Source: Polynucleobacter sp. MWH-Spelu-300-X4
GTDB taxonomy: Bacteria; Pseudomonadota; Gammaproteobacteria; Burkholderiales; Burkholderiaceae
NCBI RefSeq assembly: GCF_018687515.1
Contig: NZ_CP061294.1
Location: 1,364,001 to 1,428,000 of the forward strand
DNA length: 64,000 nucleotides
Direction of reading: 5' to 3'
The notes under the pieces are model-generated. The model did not search any database. It worked only from the letters and a program-made list of their open reading frames with translations, and was not told where the DNA came from. Each line of letters starts with the position of its first letter. The first letter of the stretch is position 1. Below are positions 20,301 to 28,400 of this stretch, piece after piece. Made by a program: the position numbers and the translations under genes.

Positions 20301-23300
20301 GATGCAATCGTGTCGCTTGCACCCAAGTTATAGATTGCGCCAGATGCAACTGCCACAGCAGTTGCATCATTGAGTGAGCCAGTCACGCTTAAAGTACCTG
20401 CGTTAATGGCTGTTGTACCACTATAAGTATTAGCACCGCTTAATGTCAGCGTGCTTGCGCCAGCTTTAGTTAGGCTTGCTGTACCAGAGATGATGCCACT
20501 GATAGTTGAGGCAGCAGTATTAGTCACAGTAATACCTGTGTCTGCTTTGATAGCCGCAGCAGTTAAAGCACCAGTCGTGACACTGATATTTTTGAGTGAT
20601 GTAGTAACACCCACTGCACCAGTAAATGTCGTGTTACCTGTACCAGCTGCCACAGTGAGTGACTCCGTATTTGCTGTAGTACCATCCACTGCACCGCTGA
20701 ATGTCACTGCTGAGTTTGTTGTGGTGAATGTTGTGTCACCTGTTAACTGAACAGGGCCAGCATATGTCTGTGTGGTGGTCGTTGTTACGCCACCGCTTAA
20801 TTTAGCAGTACCTGTGGCAGCAGTTGCAAATGAGCCAGTTACAGATAGGTTATGTGCATTCGCAGCAGTACCCATGATGAAACCACCGATGTTATTCAAG
20901 GTGGTGTTTGCACCAATATTAGAAGTACCTGATGCAACTGTTTGACCAATCTTGACCGCAAAGTTAGTCGAGGCAGTTTGTACATTAGCTGCATTAACAG
21001 AACCGCCAATCGTCACTGCGCCTGTTTGAGTACCGGCGTTAAATGATGTGCCACCCACACCATTTCCAAATACAACTCGCGCATAACCATTACCCACTTG
21101 ACCAGTTTGTGTGCCACCGCCAGTTGAGGTCTGCGTCGCATTACCAGCAATCGTTACACCGCCCGTTACACCACCAACATAAGATGAACCGCCACCGCCA
21201 CCATTCCATGGTGTACCACCACCACCGCCATAATAACCACCGCCACCGCCACCGCCATGTTCGTAAGAACCGCTATAAACAGCATTGTCACCACCCACAC
21301 CAAGAGAGCCAGCAGTGCCAGTATATCCATTAGAAGAAGAAGCAGTACCACCTGATACTTGTGAACCACCCGTTGCCTCAACACCACCACCTGCAGAAGA
21401 ACTTATCCCAGTTAAACCACCACCTGCGCCGCCTGCACCTCCATTGTCAGCACCACCGCCACCGCCTGCTACGATGACACGATTTGAAAGCGCTGTTCCA
21501 CCAATACGAATATCAGTTGCACCACCACCTGAGCCTCCATTCATGCTACCGCCGCGACCACCACCATTCCAACCACCAGCGGTTCCAGCTGTACCAGCGA
21601 CGCTACCCCCTTGCCCTCCGACGTAAATACTAATTGTCTGACCAGCAGTCAAGGTATAAGTCCCTGAGGCGTAACCGCCATTACCAAAGACACTAGCAGA
21701 ATTTGCTGCAGCATTTCCACCTGAAGCACCCCAAACATAAAATGTATAGGTACCAGCAGACGCGGCTGTATATGTTTGAACTGCACCTGTGTAAGTGAAG
21801 TTACTTGTTGAACCCGCAACATATTGTCCCGTACCACCCAGGCCGAAGTAGTTCAATGCATAGGTACCACCCACGTTACCTGCTACATTGATGGCACCAC
21901 TACCACTCAACATAAACAAGTTATTAGCTCCAGCGCTTGTACCATTCACATTACCGCCAAAGGTAATGGCGCTATCAGTCGTCGAAAGCGAAATATTAGT
22001 CGCTGAAATCGTCACATTACCCGTGTATTCTTGTGTGCTGCCAGTAGCGATATTGCCACCTAAAGTCGTTGGGCCGTAAACCAGCAAGCTACCAGTCAAC
22101 GTGATGGCATTAGGCAAGGTAACAGCTGTGGCATTTGTGGTTTGACCAATAATCAAACTACCTAAACTACTAATTGGTGCATTAAACGTATATGCACTTG
22201 CAAAGCTAGAAGCGGCTGAACGCACCCACAATGTACCTGCACCTGTATAGCTACTTGATGTGTAAGTGAGTATGTCACGTTCAACAATTAAAGTACCTGC
22301 ATTAATGGTTGTGACACCCGTGTAAGTATTCGCACCAGCGAGTAGGATTGTGCCGGCGCCATTTTTAATTAAACTGCCGCCAGCCAATACACCTGCCACC
22401 GTCAACGTATCGCCAGAAACTGGGGCAACTGTGTAACCTGTGCTTGCAGTCAATGTCGTACCGCTTGATGTATTCAAGTTTGTGACGTTCACTGAGGTAG
22501 TTGATAAAGCACCGTTCGTCACTTCTAGCGAACCGCCAGTGAGTGTTGTGATATTCACCGTACCAGTTTGGGCTGTGCCTGAGCGACCAGCTACTGAGTC
22601 ATTAAATGTCACTGTGCTACCAGATGGAATCACAACTGCTGATACGTTGCTCAAATCAGGAATTGCACCTGCTGCGCTTGTACCTGTCACCGCCCAGTTA
22701 GCCGGGTTGAACCAGTCACCTGCGACCCCACCAATCCAAGTCACTGAAGCTTGACGCGTCACAGTACCGCTATTTGCCGCTGCGTAAGTTACGGTGTAGT
22801 TATTACCGTTATTGCCATCGCTAATGGTGACAGAACTTGGCGTCACTGTCTTTGAAGTGCCGACGTTTTTATCACTGTAAACCAAGGTAATCGCTGAGAT
22901 CGTATCGCCACCCACTAGAGCCGAGGCAATGGCTGCACGATCAGCTGCTTGAGTCGTATAAGTGAGTAAGCCATCGTAAGCTTTAGTGATGCTTGGAGCA
23001 GTCAATGTCACAGCCTTAGCAGTGATTGTTGCAGTAGCTGAGCCAGAGATGGAAGCTGTGTAGTTAGCACTGTCAGCACCAGTTAAAGTGCCACCGCTAA
23101 TTGTAAGTGTCTTGTTTTGACCTGCATGCTTGTCACCAAATGCTGCGGTCACACTTGATACTGAAACCAAGTCATTGGTGATCTGACCTGATACCGTACC
23201 TGAGTTAGTCACAGTGGCTGTTGTTGTACCGTCATACGTCTTATCAGCAACAGTGAAACCAGAAATACTGATGGTTTTTTGGTTCACAGTTAATGTGCCA

Positions 23301-25372
23301 TTAGTAGCTGTCACGGTGTAACCAAGGGCAGCCATGCCACCATCAGTCAAGCTATAAGTACCCACTTTGATGTTGCCTGAAGTAGAGTTCACACGGTTGC
23401 TAATTGCGTAAATTGGGCTATCGCCATTCACCAAACCGCTCACTGAGCCAGTGATTGATGACAAGCTATCGCCATATGTCATGGTGGCTGATGAAGTACT
23501 CATCGTCACTGCAATCGCTTCGCGGTAAATCGCATACTTGCCACTTGCACCAAGAGCTGTTCTGCCAGCAGTGCCTTCTTTAGCGTTGTAACGGAAGTTA
23601 CCAGAACCTGAACCTACATAATCAGTTACACCTGCGCTGTCATTCACTGAACCCGTGTAAATTACTATGCGACCATTGGTGCCTGCGGTGATTGTTTTGC
23701 CACTCGCAATCGTAACGTTACCACCAGTCGATGTGCCTGCTGCTGCTCCACTAGCAGCAATCAATACAATTGCACTGCTAGTTGTGTCGGTCGTGCTAAT
23801 GTTTTCTGAAACAGTTAAGTCACCCGTCACTGTACTAATTCGAATAGCACCAGTTGCTACGATACCTGTTGGATTCACCACGCCAACGGTTAAAGCATTG
23901 CTATCAACATAGCTGAGTGAGCTGATATCTTGCGCAGCTAAGGTGGCAACGTTATTCGTCACAGTGGTTAAACTCACTGCACCACCCATTAACGCAAGCT
24001 TGTCAGCAGTAATTGCACCTGTACCGTTCACCGAACCTGAACCGTACAGCCAAATTGTGTTAGCACCAGTTGCGGTCAAGGCAGCGTTAATAGCAATATT
24101 CGCACCGTAGATTTTTACAGCACCAGCGACACTTTGCGCTGCAGAGATTGTGATATTTGCCGTATTACCTGATTTGCCGATGGTTAAACCGCCAAGACTA
24201 GTTGTTGGAACACTAAAGGTATAAGCACCGGTGAAGCTAGCACCTGCAGATTGAATCACCAATGTGCCCGCACCGCTAAAGCCACTTGAAGTGATGCTTG
24301 GCACATTGTTCTCAAATACCAAGCTACCTCCATTAACCACTGTCGCACCTGTGTACGTGTTCGTACCAGTTAAGGTTGTTGTGCCTGTACCTGATTTAGT
24401 TAGTAACAAGCTTCCACTACCGTTTTGAATCACACCACTGAATGTTGTATCAGTATTTAGACCACCAACTGTCAATGTTTTAGCACCAGCAGTTCCTGTG
24501 GTAATCGTACCTGCACCCGCTAAGGAGCCTAGTGTTTCAGCATAGCGCAAGTCAAGCGTTGCACCACTTGCTACAGTCACAGCACTGCTATCGTCAATCG
24601 AAGTGCCGCTGGTATTTGCAGAAATTAAAGTACCTGCGTTAATGGCTGTTGTACCACTATAAGTATTAGCACCGCTTAATGTCAGCGTGCTTGCGCCAGC
24701 TTTAGTTAGGCTTGCTGTACCAGAGATGATGCCACTGATAGTTGAGGCAGCAGTATTAGTCACAGTAATACCTGTGTCTGCTTTGATAGCCGCAGCAGTT
24801 AAAGCACCAGTCGTGACACTGATATTTTTGAGTGATGTAGTAACACCCACTGCACCAGTAAATGTCGTGTTACCTGTACCAGCTGCCACAGTGAGTGACT
24901 CCGTATTTGCTGTAGTACCATCCACTGCACCGCTGAATGTCACTGCTGAGTTTGTTGTGGTGAATGTTGTGTCACCTGTTAACTGAACAGGGCCAGCATA
25001 TGTCTGTGTGGTGGTCGTTGTTACGCCACCGCTTAATTTAGCAGTACCTGTGGCAGCAGTTGCAAATGAGCCAGTTACAGATAGGTTATGTGCATTCGCA
25101 GCAGTACCCATGATGAAACCACCGATGTTATTCAAGGTGGTGTTTGCACCAATATTAGAAGTACCTGATGCAACTGTTTGACCAATCTTGACCGCAAAGT
25201 TAGTCGAGGCAGTTTGTACATTAGCTGCATTAACAGAACCGCCAATCGTCACTGCGCCTGTTTGAGTACCGGCGTTAAATATTAGAAGTACCTGATGCAA
25301 CTGTTTGACCAATCTTGACCGCAAAGTTAGTCGAGGCAGTTTGTACATTAGCTGCATTAACAGAACCGCCAA
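11360..25372 (-). CDS. Giant TPS exoprotein, C-terminal part (frame-split from 25275-44588)
   Basis: About 4,670 codons continue the giant exoprotein after a frame break at about 25277. No ribosome site or sensible start exists here; the first residues before the FNAGTQTGAV sequence are out-of-frame readings of the duplicated DNA. Content from N to C: beta-strand repeats of the LTLSGANTYSGTTAINAGTL type, an MBG/YDG cassette (about 23545-22740), a second ALK/LTK-type glycine-rich module (about 21840-21060), a long MBG/YDG cassette (about 19075-17440), a jelly-roll-like insert (about 16370-15890), an array of identical 89-residue repeats (14853-12629) and a C-terminal domain. It ends NCDSSKSIDGSCDK, a cysteine pair near the C-terminus and no beta-barrel, as expected for a TPS passenger. 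Confidence 0.85.
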   Translation of the reverse strand: MAVLLMQLMYKLPRLTLRSRLVKQLHQVLLIFNAGTQTGAVTIGGSVNAANVQTASTNFAVKIGQTVASGTSNIGANTTLNNIGGFIMGTAANAHNLSVTGSFATAATGTAKLSGGVTTTTTQTYAGPVQLTGDTTFTTTNSAVTFSGAVDGTTANTESLTVAAGTGNTTFTGAVGVTTSLKNISVTTGALTAAAIKADTGITVTNTAASTISGIISGTASLTKAGASTLTLSGANTYSGTTAINAGTLISANTSGTSIDDSSAVTVASGATLDLRYAETLGSLAGAGTITTGTAGAKTLTVGGLNTDTTFSGVIQNGSGSLLLTKSGTGTTTLTGTNTYTGATVVNGGSLVFENNVPSITSSGFSGAGTLVIQSAGASFTGAYTFSVPTTSLGGLTIGKSGNTANITISAAQSVAGAVKIYGANIAINAALTATGANTIWLYGSGSVNGTGAITADKLALMGGAVSLTTVTNNVATLAAQDISSLSYVDSNALTVGVVNPTGIVATGAIRISTVTGDLTVSENISTTDTTSSAIVLIAASGAAAGTSTGGNVTIASGKTITAGTNGRIVIYTGSVNDSAGVTDYVGSGSGNFRYNAKEGTAGRTALGASGKYAIYREAIAVTMSTSSATMTYGDSLSSITGSVSGLVNGDSPIYAISNRVNSTSGNIKVGTYSLTDGGMAALGYTVTATNGTLTVNQKTISISGFTVADKTYDGTTTATVTNSGTVSGQITNDLVSVSSVTAAFGDKHAGQNKTLTISGGTLTGADSANYTASISGSATATITAKAVTLTAPSITKAYDGLLTYTTQAADRAAIASALVGGDTISAITLVYSDKNVGTSKTVTPSSVTISDGNNGNNYTVTYAAANSGTVTRQASVTWIGGVAGDWFNPANWAVTGTSAAGAIPDLSNVSAVVIPSGSTVTFNDSVAGRSGTAQTGTVNITTLTGGSLEVTNGALSTTSVNVTNLNTSSGTTLTASTGYTVAPVSGDTLTVAGVLAGGSLIKNGAGTILLAGANTYTGVTTINAGTLIVERDILTYTSSSYTGAGTLWVRSAASSFASAYTFNAPISSLGSLIIGQTTNATAVTLPNAITLTGSLLVYGPTTLGGNIATGSTQEYTGNVTISATNISLSTTDSAITFGGNVNGTSAGANNLFMLSGSGAINVAGNVGGTYALNYFGLGGTGQYVAGSTSNFTYTGAVQTYTAASAGTYTFYVWGASGGNAAANSASVFGNGGYASGTYTLTAGQTISIYVGGQGGSVAGTAGTAGGWNGGGRGGSMNGGSGGGATDIRIGGTALSNRVIVAGGGGGADNGGAGGAGGGLTGISSSAGGGVEATGGSQVSGGTASSSNGYTGTAGSLGVGGDNAVYSGSYEHGGGGGGGYYGGGGGTPWNGGGGGSSYVGGVTGGVTIAGNATQTSTGGGTQTGQVGNGYARVVFGNGVGGTSFNAGTQTGAVTIGGSVNAANVQTASTNFAVKIGQTVASGTSNIGANTTLNNIGGFIMGTAANAHNLSVTGSFATAATGTAKLSGGVTTTTTQTYAGPVQLTGDTTFTTTNSAVTFSGAVDGTTANTESLTVAAGTGNTTFTGAVGVTTSLKNISVTTGALTAAAIKADTGITVTNTAASTISGIISGTASLTKAGASTLTLSGANTYSGTTAINAGTLSVTGSLNDATAVAVASGAIYNLGASDTIASIAGAGSINLNSYTLTVGDATNTTYSGVMSGIGALVKQGSGALTMSGANTYSGATTINAGQIIIENDAPSFSTSGFSGVGSLVIQPASTSFTTAYTFSKAISSLGGLTIGKDGNTRDITMSAVETIAGPISIYGGAITINAALTATGSTITLKGAGAITDGANGYVVASNLLLLGGSVTLDNNTNNAIGTLVASGVSTLTYADKDALTIGTVGATNGVSTSGAINISTYTGDLTIAKQVVTADTSSSAIILNAGTSTAAGTSTGGNVIINGGVAVSTSVQTLASNSFNSHIWINSADYSGDLVADYSANSSGWTYAGETITSVAVNNTFGAGYVVTVAQMPTVYNTQSYALVSPSTMPAITAGTNGRVVIYTGSVNGSAGVTSYVGSATGNFRYKSKVGTNNFTTALGASGKYAIYREAIAVTMSTSSATMTYGDSLSSITGSVSGLVNGDSPIYAISNRVNSTSGNIKVGTYSLTDGGMAALGYTVTATNGTLTVNQKTISISGFTVADKTYDGTTTATVTNSGTVSGQITNDLVSVSSVTAAFGDKHAGQNKTLTISGGTLTGADSANYTASISGSATATITAKAVTLTAPAITKTYDGGLTYTTTAANLTALSSQLGVSGDTVTAATLAFTNKNAGTANKTVTTSSATISDGNSGNNYSITYADNTASTINKATVSLSAAKTYDGTTTLGAGTVTIVTGVGLETLTYTGAVANNANVAAASKYISAITLSDATDSSGGLTSNYQLPTLNAANAPVTISARALTITANNDSKTYGTAKTYGAGSTAFTSTGLQNSETIGSVTITDTNGGGLATANAGGTYALTPSVATGGTFTTSNYSITYTAGGLTVNKYTISINAPNVTKVYDGSLAYAASSADLTAMSAGLKNGDTITAATITYANKNVSAGDKVVTLDAVTLVNSNNYQVTLVGNSASTITRQSSVTWVGGATGEWFNPANWALTSNNNVTGVVPDLSNVQAVIIPSGTTVTFNPSVRSGLAEAGTVNITTLTGGSLNLTAGALSATSVNLIDLNTSSGTTFTASTGLTVAPTSGTSLTIAGVLAGTGSLTKNGAGSATLSGANTYTGGTIINVGILALGASDAMADVGEINVAGGTLAMGAYNDTVGTVTLSSGSIIGTTGQLISANYNVTNASGTTNISAILAGSGQLIKTGAGTLTLSSVNAYTGATVITAGTVILSGDGSVATSSKVTATGTLDISATTAGASIMALAGAGNVTLGAKTLTITAANDAFSGVIAGTGGLTVSGGVQTLSGVNTYSGLTTVNQGATLVLGAAGTIENSALLNNGTLDVTAKTGLGPNLVTDSFVSTSNWATNGAGFGTYSATSTNTVAFYNGELIFSYPANVSVYKTIALADVYTALTLSVNGKQNATFAGRAGKITIEAYDASNTLIGTNSTQFTTTTTLTNYSVTLNLTGVATSAKITFTDVNGNNWGGNYGVNFSHPSLVGVGSSVTNIVSLSGNGQVSLGSSTLNVTNAFETYAGVIAGTGGFKVGGGTQTLSGTNTYTGGTTINAGTLALGASNVLADAGALNVAGGTFDVASFNDTVGNVTLSSGSISGTTGQLTSANYNVTNATGITTISAILAGSGQLTKSGAGTLTLSATNTYTGATAINGGTLSVTGSLSDSTSVAVASGATYALGASDTITSLSGAGSINLNSYTLTVGDANNTTISGVISGNGGALVKRGSGSLTLSGANTYTGTTSVNAGRLIATNSSALGTTAGGTTVAAGATLDLQNVAIGAEQITLAGGTLTDVTSSLAGDIILTANSNLGATNAGDTLTLSGVISGSYGITKIGAGTVVLSGANTYTGATAINGGTLSVTGSLSDSTSVAVASGATYALGASDTITSLSGAGNTALGANTLTLTNANGTYSGVMSGTGGLTLTTGSLTLGGANTYTGATAINGGTLSVTGSLSDSTSVAVASGATYALGASDTITSLSGAGAVNLNGNTLTLANANGTYSGVMSGTGGLTLTTGSLTLGGANTYTGATAINGGTLSVTGSLSDSTSVAVASGATYALGASDTITSLSGAGAVNLNGNTLTLANANGTYSGVMSGTGGLTLTTGSLTLGGANTYTGATAINGGTLSVTGSLSDSTSVAVASGATYALGASDTITSLSGAGAVNLNGNTLTLANANGTYSGVMSGTGGLTLTTGSLTLGGANTYTGATAINGGTLSVTGSLSDSTSVAVASGATYALGASDTITSLSGAGAVNLNGNTLTLANANGTYSGVMSGTGGLTLTTGSLTLGGANTYTGATAINGGTLSVTGSLSDSTSVAVASGATYALGASDTITSLSGAGAVNLNGNTLTLANANGTYSGVMSGTGGLTLTTGSLTLGGANTYTGATAINGGTLSVTGSLSDSTSVAVASGATYALGASDTITSLSGAGAVNLNGNTLTLANANGTYSGVMSGTGGLTLTTGSLTLGGANTYTGATAINGGTLSVTGSLSDSTSVAVASGATYALGASDTITSLSGAGNTALGANTLTLTNANGTYSGVMSGTGGLTLTTGSLTLGGANTYTGATAINGGTLSVTGSLSDSTSVAMAGSAVWDLRSIQTISSLVMTSGNSIVNTTGVPSGLTVIGTADINDIATYGSQTYNGTVTLRGGNVIGGNAPGTGPYMSGGTLNPVSLISNGGNITFNGTINAGLQSALYKRSLTIEAGAGSIVFNQTIGTRGTLAGIADGNIYEFTVKAQNIYINADIITNEIQSYLGHVWIGDNGSNGLFRTLLSEDPSVTFGNYEMTGGTVYAGGIDDATLNTHTLSVLAVSNWSGATDPVITFGNPIGATKALYSITAVTGIQDIASGKSFSDTPVNASQYAGTINIMANVTTASAQTYTSNNFTLGGSSSIANNNIVFTTNHADITFNIGLAPPAFALNNGTTSVTFTLGGSNVNTAAVTAMNAVGIRPQGLFDLKSINLGGSLHSAFNKVMSDVASNSSVTGDVEVGKFEQVNCDSSKSIDGSCDK
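12629..14853 (-). repeat. 267-bp tandem repeat array, about 8.3 copies
   Basis: The same anchor sequence recurs at exactly 267-bp steps (12631, 12898, 13165, 13432, 13699, 13966, 14233, 14500, 14767). Each unit encodes 89 residues containing SLTLGGANTYTGATAINGGT. Inner units are identical or nearly so; the first and last share a variant block (NTALGANTLTLTNANG) while inner units have AVNLNGNTLTLANANG. A detached further copy of the anchor lies at 15370. The period is a multiple of 3, so copy number can change without breaking the frame. Confidence 0.95.
18524..19081 (-). repeat. 558-bp intragenic repeat, copy A (MBG/YDG module)
   Basis: The same sequence occurs at 22994-23551, offset 4470 bp. 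It encodes an MBG domain (ATMTYGDSLSSITGSVSGLV) and a YDG domain (VADKTYDGTTTATVTNSG). Flanking sequence diverges on both sides. The near-identical DNA suggests recent duplication or gene conversion. Confidence 0.9.
20389..21044 (-). repeat. 656-bp intragenic repeat, copy A
   Basis: The same sequence occurs at 24625-25280, offset 4236 bp. It encodes the block from FNAGTQTGAVTIGGSVNAA to SGTTAINAGTL. Together with the 558-bp repeat it shows that a segment of about 4.2-4.5 kb of the exoprotein has been duplicated and has since diverged outside these blocks. Confidence 0.9.
22994..23551 (-). repeat. 558-bp intragenic repeat, copy B
   Basis: Second copy of the MBG/YDG block found at 18524-19081. 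The boundaries are where the flanks (ITKAYDG versus ITKTYDG side, and the RTALGASGKYA side) begin to differ. Confidence 0.9.
24625..25280 (-). repeat. 656-bp intragenic repeat, copy B
   Basis: Second copy of the block at 20389-21044. Its right end coincides with the frame-breaking 127-bp tandem duplication, so the disruption arose at the edge of this long repeat. Confidence 0.9.
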
Positions 25373-25404
25373 TCGTCACTGCGCCTGTTTGAGTACCGGC
25401 GTTA
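25151..25404 (-). repeat. Perfect 127-bp tandem duplication that breaks the giant frame
   Basis: Unit 1 is 25151-25277 and unit 2 is 25278-25404, identical base for base. Because 127 is not a multiple of 3, the upstream frame meets a TAA exactly at the unit junction (codons AAT ATT TAA). The frame that remains open downstream is the one obtained if a single copy is kept. Either a real recent mutation or an assembly error in repetitive DNA. Confidence 0.95.
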
Positions 25405-28400
25405 AACGTGGTAAAGCTTGCAAGCACAATGCGAGCATAACCATTACCTGCTTGGCCAGTTTGTGTGCCACCGCCAGTTGAGGTCTGCGTCGCATTACCA
25501 GCAATCGTTACACCGCCTGTTACGCCACCAATATAGGACGAGCCACCGCCGCCGCCATGGAAGCCTGAACCACCACCGTAGTAACCACCACCACCAGCAG
25601 CGCCACCCCAGCTCCAACCATTACTATCCGCACCAACACCTAAAGAACCTGCAAAATATAATGTTCCCGATTGAGCTGCCCCTGATGCACCACCTGCAGA
25701 TTGCGTACCACCAGCACCAGCACCATTACTTTCAGTAATAGCATTACCAGCACCACCTGTGAGTCCACCACCATAACCGCCAGTTGTTGGCACCGTATAT
25801 AGATAACCAGCACCACCACCACCGCCAGCAACAATCACACGATTGGTCAACGCAGTTCCACCAACACGAATATCTGTTGCGCCGCCACCGCCGCCGCCGC
25901 CAGAACCCGAATTAATAGCAGTACCGCCGCCATTCCAACCGCCAGCTGCAGAACCAGTCGTCAGACCTGATGCAGCACTATCTGCACCCGTACCACCGAC
26001 ATAAATTGAAACCGTTTGACCAGCGCTTAATACATAATTACCGTAAGAGTAACCACCCATACCACCGCTTGCATTAGCTTGAGCTGAATCGCCACCTTGC
26101 GCACCCCATGTATAGAATGTGTAAGTGCCAGCATAAGTTGCTGTGAAGGTTTGCACTGCACCTGTATAAGCAAAGTTAGTAGTAGAGCCCGCTTGATACT
26201 GTCCTGTACCACCCAAACCAAAGTAATTCAATGCATAGATATTACCCACACTACCTATCACATTGACAGAACCAGTTCCGCTCAATATATACAAGCTATT
26301 ACCGTTTGCGATTGTGCCATTCAAATTACCGCCAAAGGTAATACTGTTGCCTGTTGAGCTATTACCCATGGTCGATAGTGAAACGCTAGATGCTGAGATG
26401 CTCACATTGCCCGTGTATTCTTGCGTGCCACCTGTAGTGATGTTTGCGCCCAATGTTGTTGGTGCATTCACAAGCAAGTTACCGTTAATATTAATCGCGC
26501 CAGACAAAGTCACCGCTGTGGCATTGCCAGTTTTACCAATCGTTAAGCCACCCAAATTACTGATTGTGGCATTGAAGGTATAAGGAGAAGCAAAGTTTGC
26601 AGCAGCTGATTGCACCACTAAAGTACCTGCACCAGTAAAGCCGCTAGTTGCAAATGTCAAGGTGTCACGTTCAATCACCAACTGACCGGCGTTAATAGTT
26701 GTTGCACCAGTGTAGGTGTTAGCACCTGTGAGCGTGATGGTGTTAGATGCATTTTTAATTAAAGCACCAGAACCTGAAATCACTTTGTCATAACTAAAGT
26801 CATCGCTACGGTTAAAGGTCAAAGTTGCGTTATTAGTTACATTACCAGCGCCCAAAGTACCGACTGCCCCACCTGCACCTACCTGTAACACACCTGCTGA
26901 AATCGTTGTCGCACCATATGTATTAGCACCAGTCAATATCAAGGTACCCGCACCAGTCTTAGTTATGCTAAAGGCACCAGAAATAACACCAGACATGGTA
27001 AAGGTATCTACAGCATTTGCCACGCTGATCGTACTATTAGCTGATAGTGTCACATCCCCAGCTAAGCTACTAGTTGCATCAGCTAAGGTACCACCATTCA
27101 AAGCAATCGCTTCTGCACCTACTGTTACACCAATTAAGTCAAGCGTTGCGCCACTAGCTACTGTCGTTCCATTTGCAGTCGTACCTAGACCACCATTATT
27201 GGTAATATTCAAAGTACCTGCACTGACAGTAGTCGCGCCAGTATATGTATTAGCACCAGCTAATGTCACAGCACCTGTTTGGCTAGCCCCGTTAATCGTC
27301 AGGTTGTAAGCACCATCCACAACCCCGTTGACTATTAAGTTATTACCAGAAGTTGCTGCCAAACCACTGTTAGCAGTCATGGTAATGCCGCGATTAGCAC
27401 TCAATGTAAATGAGCCTGCCGCTTGAAGCACACCGCCACCAAGCGTGATTGAGCTTGCTGTTGTTGAAGATGGCACAGCACCCAAGCTTCGATCCGTTGT
27501 AATAGACAAGATACCTGCAGAAATAGCCGTGCTAGCCGTATAAGTGTTAGTGCCAGATAAAACCAATGTACCTGCACCCAGTTTAGTTAAAGCACCACTA
27601 CCACTTACCACGCCACCTAAAGTGATATTACCTGTTGCAGTAATTGAAGTATCAGCCGCCAATGCAACCGTACCAGCATAACTTGCCGCAGTCACTGAGC
27701 TATTAATCAAAGCACCACCTGAGCTGATACCTGTGCCACTCAAGGTCAAGGCATTTGTATTAGCCACTGTTTGACCATTTAAATCAAGTACTGCACCATC
27801 AGCCACTGAAACTGCACCAGCAGAATCACCTAGGGAAGATGCATTACCCAGTTTTACAGTACCTGCTGAAATAGTAGTGCCGCCTGCATAGGTGTTAGCG
27901 CCATTGAGTACTAAAGCCCCAGCACCTTGTTTGGTGATGGTCGTTGTATAGCCAGTTGCATTGGCAATCGCGCCAGTAATCGTACTAGTGGTAGCAGCTG
28001 AGTTAACGGTCAGAGCTCGTAAGCCACTGGTTGCGCCTGTAATGTTCACTGCACCAGCGCCAGCGTTAATATTGAGACTTGGGTTTCCACCATTCACCGA
28101 TACCTGCATCTTAAAGGCTGTTGTTCCCATGCCCACAGAGTTTTGACCTGTAAATGTCCAGTCAACATTCCCAACGGTACCTGTAGTGGTGCCAATATAG
28201 TTACCCATACCTACATCTGGCGTAGCGCCATGATTATTCCAAGCTAATACGGTCTGAACTGAACCCGAGGTGATGTTATGAACCTGGAATGACCCGTACG
28301 TACCCGCCACAGGCGTATCATTGTAGTCATACGCTGACGAACTACCTGAAGATAGCCCCCCAGCATTACTGATAGTTTGAGTGTAATTTAATGGCCACAA

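Noticed and set aside
14925..24986. Many plus-strand open frames opposite the giant exoprotein
   Set aside because: They mirror the Thr/Ser/Gly/Ala-rich repeats of the other strand (giving Val/Pro/Ala-rich or His-rich products), repeat when the repeats repeat, and have no ribosome sites or domains.
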